From assembly GCF_001595645.1 (NCBI RefSeq), contig NZ_LNKT01000001.1, positions 186,001 to 250,000 of the forward strand: a DNA stretch of 64,000 bases. The letters are read 5' to 3'. Shown here piece by piece: positions 8,785 to 15,578 of the stretch (its first letter is position 1; every line of letters starts with the position of its first letter). Source of the stretch: Sulfurovum riftiae (GTDB taxonomy: Bacteria; Campylobacterota; Campylobacteria; Campylobacterales; Sulfurovaceae). A program made the translations under genes and the position numbers. Under the pieces are notes generated by a model. That model saw only the letters and a list, made by a program, of their open reading frames with translations. It searched no databases and was not told the DNA's origin.

Positions 8785-8798
8785 TGATTAAAAAATCA
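8785..8798. promoter_or_regulatory. Shortened copy of the TGATT palindrome upstream of the NtrC-like gene
   Basis: TGATTAAAAAATCA has 5-bp arms TGATT/AATCA with a 4-bp spacer, close in sequence to the two amt operators. It would allow autoregulation if the NtrC-like protein is the binding factor. Confidence 0.4.
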
Positions 8799-8926
8799 TC
8801 ATTGTCTGATATTCACATTATATCAAATCTATGTTAAACTTATAAAAATATATTTTCTATCGGAATTTATTGTAAGGCAGAGCCATAAAGAACGCGTTCA
8901 GACACTTTTGTACATTCAATCCGCAT

Positions 8927-9778
8927 TTGACATTGGAGCAATCCATTGAATACTTCTCAATACTGGGAGGGATGGAAGAGAGCATCGATCTTGATTTTTT
9001 TGAGGATCTTTTCTCTATGGTCAAAAGCAATTTTGTAGATCATTTTTCAACTTTCCAATCTCTGGTATCTCCCTCTTATCTGTTGGAAACACCTTACAGA
9101 GAGATACTTTCTGCCGTTGCCAGAGGGGACGGAAAGTTCTATTCCGTACTAAGAAAGGCACGTCTGAGTGAAGGTGCCGGAGAGGAGATCATCAAAGAGC
9201 TTGTCTCTTCGGGTATCCTTTATATCGAACCAACACGGGAACAGCCCCTGCGTATCCACCCAAAACACAAGCTTAAAAAAGAGCTTCGCTCCTACCGTAT
9301 ACAGGACAAGTTGCGTTTCTGCAAACCCTTCATGCGTTTCTGGTTCGGTTTTGTCACCTATTATAGAAAAGATCTTCTGCAGGGGAACGGTACACTGTTT
9401 CTGGAGAATTTCGAAAGCCATTACGAGCGTTTGCGATCGTTGGTCTATGAACAGTTGTGCAACGATATGCTTTGGCAGTACTACAGTGCGAGCACGACAC
9501 CGCTGTTGAGCAACGGGAGTTATTGGGACCAGCACAGTGAATTCGACCTGCTGGCTGTCACGGCTGACAAGAAGTTGATACTTGGTGAATGTAAATACAA
9601 AGAGAGAAAAGTATGCAAAAATGAACTCTCCAAACTCAAAGCAAAAGCGGAGAAGTCAAGTATAGCGGCAGATATCTATGTACTCTTCTCCAAGAACGGA
9701 TTTTCCAATGAGTTGCTGCAGATGCAGGATGAGAAGCTTTTGCTGTTCGATCTGAATGATCTGAAAATACTGTTGTAA
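8927..9778 (+). CDS. DUF234-family protein (ATPase-associated, ATP domain absent)
   Basis: 283 residues from TTG 8927. The protein resembles the C-terminal part of archaeal-type ATPases (DUF234): a winged-helix region (YREILSAVARGDGKFYSVLR, then SGILYIEP) followed by a restriction-endonuclease-like segment, SEFDLLAV and LILGECKYKER, with Asp and Glu-x-Lys in PD-(D/E)XK spacing. The P-loop domain is missing. The frame is open further upstream to 8876 and reads KNAFRHFCTFNPH before the TTG, which looks like genuine coding sequence; a start at ATA 8885, after AAGGCAGAG, is possible. Function unknown; nuclease activity is only suggested by the motif. Confidence 0.65.
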   Translation: MTLEQSIEYFSILGGMEESIDLDFFEDLFSMVKSNFVDHFSTFQSLVSPSYLLETPYREILSAVARGDGKFYSVLRKARLSEGAGEEIIKELVSSGILYIEPTREQPLRIHPKHKLKKELRSYRIQDKLRFCKPFMRFWFGFVTYYRKDLLQGNGTLFLENFESHYERLRSLVYEQLCNDMLWQYYSASTTPLLSNGSYWDQHSEFDLLAVTADKKLILGECKYKERKVCKNELSKLKAKAEKSSIAADIYVLFSKNGFSNELLQMQDEKLLLFDLNDLKILL

Positions 9779-9968
9779 GGCTGTTCTGGCCAATACAATG
9801 GCAGCCTGAACCGGTTTTTGTATTAAAATACCAAAAGAACCTAAAAGAAACCCCGTTTTATTTTTAAATAAGGTAGTTTTTGCTATAAATACATAAAAAA
9901 ATAGAAAAGCCGATTAAATTTAAGGTTTAATGGGTTTTTCTAAATGAATGATTGGACCGTAACAGAAA

Positions 9969-10628
9969 ATGAGAATACTAACAGTAGGCTTTGATGACGA
10001 ATATGTCAAAGAGCTTGAAAAAGAATTGGACAAATATTTTATCTGTATTGTAGACAATGCCAAAGACCTGTACGATGCAACGAATTTTACGGATTTTAGA
10101 CACTATGAACTGGTAATTATTGTAGATGAGGGTGTAAAGTTCTCACTTGAGCGATATGTCAATGAAGTGAAAAAGAAGAAGAGCGAAACGAAGATCATGA
10201 TCCTGACGACGGACTATCGTCAGCAGGAATCCTTCTTTTCACTGGGTGTAGATGATGTCATCTATAACCACTGTGAACATCCGGACCTTATTGCCGCAAG
10301 AGTACTTGCAAATATGAGACACCTCTTTGGCACCACTGTCGATATCGGCAAACTGGTCATTGACATTGCCAACAAAAAGATAGAATATGATGAGAAGATC
10401 GTTTCACTCAACGGAAAGACCTTTGATATTCTTGCGTACCTTGCGTTGAGAAAGCAGAGGGTTTTTTCCAAAGATGAGATCATCAATGCACTCTGGGAAG
10501 AGCCGGAGTATGTTTCCGACAATACGGTCGAAGTGGCGATCAACCAGATACGGAAGCGTTTGAAGAGTATTCTTGGGTTCCAGGTGATCCATACGGTCCG
10601 ACGTAGAGGATATAAGTTCTCTTACTAA
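9969..10628 (+). CDS. hsrA: HsrA-like orphan response regulator (OmpR family)
   Basis: 219 residues: an atypical receiver domain (1-120) and an OmpR/PhoB winged helix (125-219). WEEPEYVSDNTVEVAINQIR and TVRRRGYKFSY correspond closely to the DNA-binding domain of Helicobacter HsrA (HP1043), an essential phosphorylation-independent regulator. The receiver departs from the canonical acidic pocket: residues 2-10 read RILTVGFDD and the strand-3 region is YELVIIVDEGVKF, as in HsrA-type receivers. No histidine kinase gene is adjacent. A GTAACAGAAA stretch precedes the ATG, with no strong ribosome site. Confidence 0.8.
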   Translation: MRILTVGFDDEYVKELEKELDKYFICIVDNAKDLYDATNFTDFRHYELVIIVDEGVKFSLERYVNEVKKKKSETKIMILTTDYRQQESFFSLGVDDVIYNHCEHPDLIAARVLANMRHLFGTTVDIGKLVIDIANKKIEYDEKIVSLNGKTFDILAYLALRKQRVFSKDEIINALWEEPEYVSDNTVEVAINQIRKRLKSILGFQVIHTVRRRGYKFSY

Positions 10629-10642
10629 ATTTTACTTTATTG

Positions 10643-10667
10643 TATCTCCGGGCTTGCCACGGAGATA
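10643..10667 (+). terminator. Terminator after the HsrA-like gene
   Basis: TATCTCCG and CGGAGATA form an 8-bp stem with a 9-base loop 15 bases after the stop codon, followed by a T-rich run (TTCTTACTTTCTCTT). Confidence 0.65.
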
Positions 10668-10739
10668 TTCTTACTTTCTCTTATTTCCTAAATCTCCTTT
10701 ACTTTTAACCGGTAGCAATGTTTTCAATAATTAATCCTT

Positions 10740-10814
10740 GTAGGGTGCTGTCCCCCAACAGCACCAAAATGCAGGTAATCTTATAAAAGGTGCTGTGAGG
10801 ACACAGCACCCTAC
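10740..10814. repeat. GTAGGGTGCTGT inverted repeat
   Basis: Perfect 12-bp terminal arms, GTAGGGTGCTGT at 10740-10751 and its reverse complement at 10803-10814. The left arm also carries a local palindrome (GGTGCTGT/ACAGCACC). It belongs to the GTAGGG-edged family with an inner word differing from the other copies. Confidence 0.8.
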
Positions 10815-10853
10815 ATATCTGTGTTATAATTTTTCTAAAAAACAGGAAATACT

Positions 10854-11237
10854 ATGCAACCAAACACCCATCTCAATGTCGATACTTCACTATGCGGACG
10901 TGTCACCAAACTGCAGGAAAAGTATGCAGAAGTGCTTCTACATACAACACGGCAGATGGCTGTGGATGAAAAGGGGCTGGTGCATGGAGGGTTCATTTTC
11001 GGGGCGGCTGACTATGCGGCGATGTCTGCAGTGAATGATCCTAATGTGGTATTAGGTGCAGCTGTTTCAAAATTCATCGCACCTGTGAAAGTGGGCGACA
11101 CTGTATTGTGCAGAGCTTCAGTTGTAGATGCAAAAGGAAAGAAGAGAGAAGTCAAGGTGCAGGCTTTTGTACAGGACCTACTTGTATTCGAGGGGAGTTT
11201 TACGACCTTTGTTTTGGAGAAGCATGTTCTGGGTTGA
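10854..11237 (+). CDS. Hotdog-fold thioesterase (PaaI-like)
   Basis: 127 residues, the usual size of a single hotdog domain. VHGGFIFGAADYAAM is the conserved catalytic stretch (His-Gly-Gly, with Asp a few residues later), followed by SKFIAPVKVGDTVLCRASV, the typical beta strand of the family. These enzymes hydrolyse acyl-CoA or related thioesters; the substrate here is unknown. AACAGGAAATACT precedes the ATG, and a TATAAT box is 30 bases upstream. It stands alone between two GTAGGG repeats. Confidence 0.8.
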   Translation: MQPNTHLNVDTSLCGRVTKLQEKYAEVLLHTTRQMAVDEKGLVHGGFIFGAADYAAMSAVNDPNVVLGAAVSKFIAPVKVGDTVLCRASVVDAKGKKREVKVQAFVQDLLVFEGSFTTFVLEKHVLG

Positions 11238-11280
11238 TAATGATTTGAATGGGCATGGACATATACGCTGTAATACTTTC

Positions 11281-11351
11281 GTAGGGTGGGCTTCAGCCCA
11301 CCTTGATGATTTGAAATACCCATAGAGAAGGTGGGCTGAAGCCCACCCTAC
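11281..11351. repeat. Perfect 24-bp GTAGGGTGGGC inverted repeat
   Basis: Arms at 11281-11304 and 11328-11351 are perfect reverse complements with a 23-base loop, and each arm contains the internal palindrome GTGGGCTTCAGCCCAC. The transcript could fold as one long hairpin or two short ones. It lies between convergent genes and may also act as a terminator. Confidence 0.85.
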
Positions 11352-11369
11352 ATATGAAGCAGTTCACGA

Positions 11370-11975
11370 TTATAATGTCCTCTTCACCTGTTCGATCCAG
11401 TAGGGGATGACTCTTTGTTCCGCTTTCAGGGTGGTACTCATTCCATGTCCGGGATAGATAGTATAATCCCCTTCGATGGTCAGCGCTTTTTCCAGACTCT
11501 TTACCATGTCCTCACCGCTTGAGGCAGGGAAGTCCCATCTTCCGATGGACTGCTGAAAAAGAAAATCCCCGCTGAACCAGACATCGCCTATTTCGATGAC
11601 GGAACACCCCGGAGTGTGCCCCGGGAAGTGTCGGTATTGGATCTTGATACCGGCTACCTCTAGTGCTTCATCTCCTACAACCTCATAATCGGGTATGCTT
11701 TTTGGTGTCCCCTGATTAAGCGGGTCATCGGTCAGCATGAATGTGTCGTCTTTGGGGCAGTAGATAGGGATATGCAGCTTCTCTTTGACTTCTGCATTGG
11801 ACCAGACATGGTCGAAGTGGCCGTGCGTATTGAGAATGGCTACGGGGTTGCTGACATTGGCCAGGACCCATTTTGTGGCATCGACACCGGGGTCTATGAT
11901 GAGGTCTTTCCCGTCCACCGTTACGATATAGCAGTTGGTCTGATAGACCCCCATGGGTTGTATTTTAATCTCCAT
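11370..11975 (-). CDS. Metallo-beta-lactamase-fold hydrolase (glyoxalase II-like)
   Basis: 201 residues. The metal motif THGHFDHV (positions 51-58), GHTPGCSVIEIG and a distal PGHG define the binuclear-metal hydrolase family; LIIDPGVDATKW is the first strand. Members include hydroxyacylglutathione hydrolases and other thioester hydrolases; the protein is shorter than true GloB and lacks the C-terminal glutathione domain. It is divergent from the DUF455 gene with only 16 bases between the two starts, so promoters and 5' ends must overlap. Confidence 0.85.
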   Translation of the reverse strand: MEIKIQPMGVYQTNCYIVTVDGKDLIIDPGVDATKWVLANVSNPVAILNTHGHFDHVWSNAEVKEKLHIPIYCPKDDTFMLTDDPLNQGTPKSIPDYEVVGDEALEVAGIKIQYRHFPGHTPGCSVIEIGDVWFSGDFLFQQSIGRWDFPASSGEDMVKSLEKALTIEGDYTIYPGHGMSTTLKAEQRVIPYWIEQVKRTL

Positions 11976-11979
11976 CGGT

Positions 11980-11985
11980 TATAAT
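11980..11985 (+). promoter_or_regulatory. TATAAT box directly before DUF455 gene (leaderless start)
   Basis: TATAAT is followed by CTCCTT and then the ATG at 11992, putting the expected transcription start at or next to the A of the ATG. No Shine-Dalgarno sequence fits in the 6-base gap. The same arrangement precedes the AbiEi gene at 53491. Confidence 0.5.
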
Positions 11986-11991
11986 CTCCTT

Positions 11992-12804
11992 ATGAATATC
12001 TACCTACTCCTGGAACAAGCTATCAGCAGTGATGAGATCGCCCTGAAAGAGGAGTTGACACTTCAGTGTTTGGGGTATTGTACCAAAAATGAAATGAAGA
12101 GTGTCGATTTCGTTCCCAGAGTATTCGAAACTCCCTCCTATGCCTCCAAATGCCGTATCGTTGACCCCAGAGAACTGCCTGCAAGAAAAGAGTTCGACAC
12201 CAATGAAGGCCTGGCGACACTCATCCATGCCATAGCACATATCGAATACTCAGCGATAGACCTGGCACTGGATGCGGTCTACCGTTTTCCGGATATGCCC
12301 GTATCGTACAAGATAGACTGGCTGGAAGTGGCACACGATGAGATACGCCACTACAAGATGCTGAACGAACTTTTGGAAGAAGTAGGATACCGTTACGGGG
12401 ACTTTCCAGTACACTGCGGGCTTTTTGATGCAGCGCAGCATACGGCAGGTTCGGTGCTTGACCGTATGGCGATCGTACCGCGTTATTATGAGGCTTCCGG
12501 ACTGGATGTCAACCCCCAGATCATTCGGAAACTGGAGAATAAAAAGAAGAACCCTGTGGTCTCAAAGCTTATCGATGCATTGAATCTTATTTATGATGAG
12601 GAGATCATCCATGTGCATAAAGGGGACAAATGGTTCAAGTATCTCTGCAGTGAAAAAGGGCTGGACGAGAGCGTCTACTTCGAGATACTCGAACACTACA
12701 GACTTTTAAGCAAACACCGTCCGCACATCAACGTAGATGCACGCAAAGAGGCAGGATTCACCTGTGACGAGATTTTGAAACTGGGTGCAAAACAGTGTCA
12801 GTGA
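11992..12804 (+). CDS. DUF455 ferritin-like protein
   Basis: 270 residues from the ATG at 11992; a longer frame exists but would overlap the divergent hydrolase. The family is a ferritin-like four-helix bundle related to MiaE. Diiron ligands are visible as HAIAHIEYSAIDLALD, EVAHDEIRHYKML and IYDEEIIHVHKGDKW, giving the Glu and Glu-x-x-His pattern. The reaction is unknown. The end overlaps the lpxK start by 10 bases, so translation is probably coupled. Confidence 0.82.
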   Translation: MNIYLLLEQAISSDEIALKEELTLQCLGYCTKNEMKSVDFVPRVFETPSYASKCRIVDPRELPARKEFDTNEGLATLIHAIAHIEYSAIDLALDAVYRFPDMPVSYKIDWLEVAHDEIRHYKMLNELLEEVGYRYGDFPVHCGLFDAAQHTAGSVLDRMAIVPRYYEASGLDVNPQIIRKLENKKKNPVVSKLIDALNLIYDEEIIHVHKGDKWFKYLCSEKGLDESVYFEILEHYRLLSKHRPHINVDARKEAGFTCDEILKLGAKQCQ

Positions 12805-13709
12805 CCCACGCCTACGAGCAGATGCTTTTTCATCCCAAATGGTATCATTATCCTGTTATCCTGCTATTCCTGCCACTCTCTCTGCTTTACGGTACATGGA
12901 TGTACCTCAGAAGAGCAGTCAGCAGGCAGAAGGATTTCAGACTTCCTGTTGTCAGTGTAGGCAACCTCATTGTCGGGGGAAGCGGGAAAACACCTTTTAC
13001 CATCGCATTGGCATCCCGTTATGACAATGTGGCAGTGATCTCCAGGGGATACGGCAGGCAGAGCAGAGGCCTTGTAGAGGTAAGCAGAAACGGAAAGGTA
13101 CTTGTGCCTGTAGAAGAGAGCGGAGATGAAGCGATGCTGATGGCACTTTCGCTTCCGAAAGCATCGGTCATTGTCTCCGAAGACCGCCACAAGGCGATCG
13201 CTTTGGCAAAAGAGCAGGGAGCGGCATTGATCATCCTTGATGACGGGTTCAACCGTGTCGAGATAAAAAAATTTGACATAGTGTTGGAACCTGCACAGAT
13301 CAACAACCCTTTTCCCTTCCCCTCCGGGCCTTTCAGGGAATTTTTCTGGAGCAGACAGGCTGCAGATCTCGTACTCAAAGAGGATAGGGATTTTGAGCGG
13401 GAGGTCAGTTATGAGAACCTGAAAGAGAAGATGCTCCTGGTAACGGCTATCTCCAACCCACAGCGGCTTGAGAAGTATCTTCCCAAAGGTGTGCTTGCCA
13501 GGGTCTGGCTGGAAGACCATGCCTATTTCAACGAGGCTGCTCTGGCTGAAGAGATGTATGCCCATGGTGCCCAAAGTCTGCTGGTAACCGAGAAGGATCT
13601 CGTAAAAATGAAAGGTTTTAAGTTGCCTATCTCCCAAATTAAGTTAAAATTAAAGATAAAAGAAGAGATCTTTCAGTCGATAGACCAATATATAGATCGT
13701 TTTAAATAA
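12795..13709 (+). CDS. lpxK: Tetraacyldisaccharide 4'-kinase LpxK
   Basis: 304 residues. VGNLIVGGSGKTPFTIAL holds the P-loop; RGYGRQSRG, GDEAMLMA, IILDDGFNR and the FPSGPFREF motif are typical LpxK signatures. It phosphorylates the lipid A disaccharide precursor at the 4' position on the inner membrane; a membrane-associating N-terminal helix (YPVILLFLPLSLLYGTWMY) is present. The start is GTG at 12795 (or GTG 12801). It overlaps the DUF455 gene and precedes argB by 70 bases. Confidence 0.93.
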   Translation: MSVTHAYEQMLFHPKWYHYPVILLFLPLSLLYGTWMYLRRAVSRQKDFRLPVVSVGNLIVGGSGKTPFTIALASRYDNVAVISRGYGRQSRGLVEVSRNGKVLVPVEESGDEAMLMALSLPKASVIVSEDRHKAIALAKEQGAALIILDDGFNRVEIKKFDIVLEPAQINNPFPFPSGPFREFFWSRQAADLVLKEDRDFEREVSYENLKEKMLLVTAISNPQRLEKYLPKGVLARVWLEDHAYFNEAALAEEMYAHGAQSLLVTEKDLVKMKGFKLPISQIKLKLKIKEEIFQSIDQYIDRFK

Positions 13710-13714
13710 AGAGC

Positions 13715-13761
13715 AACAAGTTGCGAGGGCACTCCGCCGAGGAGTTCTTTTCAAACTTGTT
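13715..13761. repeat. Nested inverted repeat before argB
   Basis: Outer arms AACAAGTT (13715-13722) and AACTTGTT (13754-13761), inner arms ACTCC (13731-13735) and GGAGT (13741-13745). It resembles the 5883-5918 element and could form a two-part hairpin in the argB leader. Confidence 0.5.
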
Positions 13762-13779
13762 CGAAAAGGACCCCATCAG

Positions 13780-14631
13780 ATGAAAAGTAAGATCGATGTC
13801 GTAAAAACCCTGCTTGATGCCCTGCCGTTCATCAAGAAATTTTCCAATGAAAAGATCGTTGTAAAGTATGGTGGTGCTGCACAGACAAGTGCCGAACTCA
13901 AAGAGCAGTTCGCACAGGATATCGTACTGCTGCACCTGGTCGGCATGAAGCCGATAATCGTGCATGGCGGGGGCAAAAGTATTACAACTCTTCTGGCCGA
14001 CCTGGGTGTCGATACCACTTTTGTGGACGGGCAGCGTGTAACGACCAAAGAGGTGATGCGTATCGTGGAGATGGTCCTTTCAGGAGAGATCAACAAGGAG
14101 ATCGTATCACTGCTTGACAACCACGGTACCAAGGCCATCGGTATCTCCGGCAAAGACGGCGGTTTCTTAAAAGGGATGCCCAAGGATTTCGATAATTTCG
14201 GTTATACGGGACTGATAGAAGATATCGATCCCGAGATCGTAGACAACATCATCGAAGATGGGGCGGTACCTGTCATCGCACCGATCGCAGGCAGCAATAT
14301 CATAGGCCATCCCGGATTCAATATCAATGCAGACCTTGCGGCGAGCCGTATTGCTGTAGCGCTCAATGCACGCAAAGTACTTTTCCTTACGGATACTCCG
14401 GGAGTACTGAACAAAGAGATGAAGCTCATTACCAATCTGAGTATCGAACAGACAGAAGCCCTGAAAGATGATGGTACAATACAGGGAGGAATGGTCCCCA
14501 AAGTGGATGCCTGTATCGAAGCGCTGCGAGGCGGTGTCAAGAAAGCACATATCATCGACGGACGTGTCGAACATTCGCTTCTGCTTGAGATCCTGACCAG
14601 TTCAGGTGTGGGAACCTGTATAGAACTTTAA
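13780..14631 (+). CDS. argB: Acetylglutamate kinase
   Basis: 283 residues. The amino-acid kinase fold is shown by VVKYGGAAQ, PIIVHGGGKSIT, GISGKDGGF, NINADLAASRIA and FLTDTPGVL; the C-terminus HSLLLEILTSSGVGT is the family ending. It phosphorylates N-acetyl-glutamate in the second step of arginine synthesis. No other arg genes adjoin it; it follows lpxK and precedes a cytochrome peroxidase. The ATG is weakly preceded by AAAAGGACCCCATCAG. Confidence 0.95.
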   Translation: MKSKIDVVKTLLDALPFIKKFSNEKIVVKYGGAAQTSAELKEQFAQDIVLLHLVGMKPIIVHGGGKSITTLLADLGVDTTFVDGQRVTTKEVMRIVEMVLSGEINKEIVSLLDNHGTKAIGISGKDGGFLKGMPKDFDNFGYTGLIEDIDPEIVDNIIEDGAVPVIAPIAGSNIIGHPGFNINADLAASRIAVALNARKVLFLTDTPGVLNKEMKLITNLSIEQTEALKDDGTIQGGMVPKVDACIEALRGGVKKAHIIDGRVEHSLLLEILTSSGVGTCIEL

Positions 14632-14645
14632 AAAGGGGGGAGAGA

Positions 14646-15578
14646 ATGAAGCTGTTGGCAGACTTTTTTTTACTGATGGCTGTGTTTTGCACTGTGTCGT
14701 TCTCTGCACCGGTAAAACCCATTCCCGAGAGTATGGAAGTAGACCGAAACAAAGCACTTTTGGGACAAAAGCTTTTTTTTGATCCTCTGCTCTCCAAAGA
14801 CGGTACTGTCTCCTGTGCCACTTGCCATGATCTCCAGAAGGGAGGGGATGACGGTTTGCAGTACTCTATCGGGGTCGGCGGGAAAAAAGGGAACATCAAT
14901 GCACCTACCGTTTACAATGCTGTCTTCAACTTCAGACAGTTCTGGGATGGACGTGCCGAGGATCTGAAAGAACAGGTATTTGGACCGATCGAAAATCCGG
15001 TGGAGATGGACCAGACCATGAAGCAGACCGTAGACAAACTGAAAAAAAACCCAATGTATCTTTCAGAGTTTGCAAAAATATATGACAACGGTATCACAGA
15101 GGAAAACGTTGCCGATGCTATAGCCGAATATGAGAAAACACTGATCACCCCCAATGCACCTTTTGACCGGTATCTCCGTGGAGAAGAAGATGCGATCGGT
15201 CAGGATGCGAAAGAGGGGTATGCACTTTTTAAATCCAAAGGATGTATCGTCTGCCATAACGGTACCAATGTAGGGGGGAATTTTTACAACAAGTTCGGTA
15301 TTTTCAAAGATGCCAACAGCAGCAGCCTTGGACGATACAACATTACAAAACGAGAAGAGGACAAGTATGTATTCAAGGTCCCGTCACTGAGAAATGTGGC
15401 TTTGACCTCTCCCTATATGCATGATGGCCGCACCAATTCTCTCAGAGAAGCCGTCGAGATCATGTCAGAGCATCAGCTTGGCAGATATATTACAGAGGAG
15501 GAGATCAAAAAGATCGTAGCATTTCTTGAATCTTTGACAGGGCAGATACCTGAAAGTGTCAAAAAGAAGCATCCATGA
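14646..15578 (+). CDS. Di-haem cytochrome c peroxidase (MauG/CCP family)
   Basis: 310 residues with an N-terminal signal peptide (LLMAVFCTVSFSA) for periplasmic export. Two haem c sites: CATCH at 57-61 and CIVCH at 200-204. QKLFFDPLLSKDGTVSC, FNFRQFWDGRAEDL and VPSLRNVALTSPYMHDG are classic bacterial CCP motifs. It reduces hydrogen peroxide with electrons from cytochromes. The AAAGGGGGGAGAGA stretch gives a strong ribosome site. Its stop overlaps the next start (ATGA), suggesting cotranscription with the PAS-GGDEF-EAL sensor. Confidence 0.93.
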   Translation: MKLLADFFLLMAVFCTVSFSAPVKPIPESMEVDRNKALLGQKLFFDPLLSKDGTVSCATCHDLQKGGDDGLQYSIGVGGKKGNINAPTVYNAVFNFRQFWDGRAEDLKEQVFGPIENPVEMDQTMKQTVDKLKKNPMYLSEFAKIYDNGITEENVADAIAEYEKTLITPNAPFDRYLRGEEDAIGQDAKEGYALFKSKGCIVCHNGTNVGGNFYNKFGIFKDANSSSLGRYNITKREEDKYVFKVPSLRNVALTSPYMHDGRTNSLREAVEIMSEHQLGRYITEEEIKKIVAFLESLTGQIPESVKKKHP

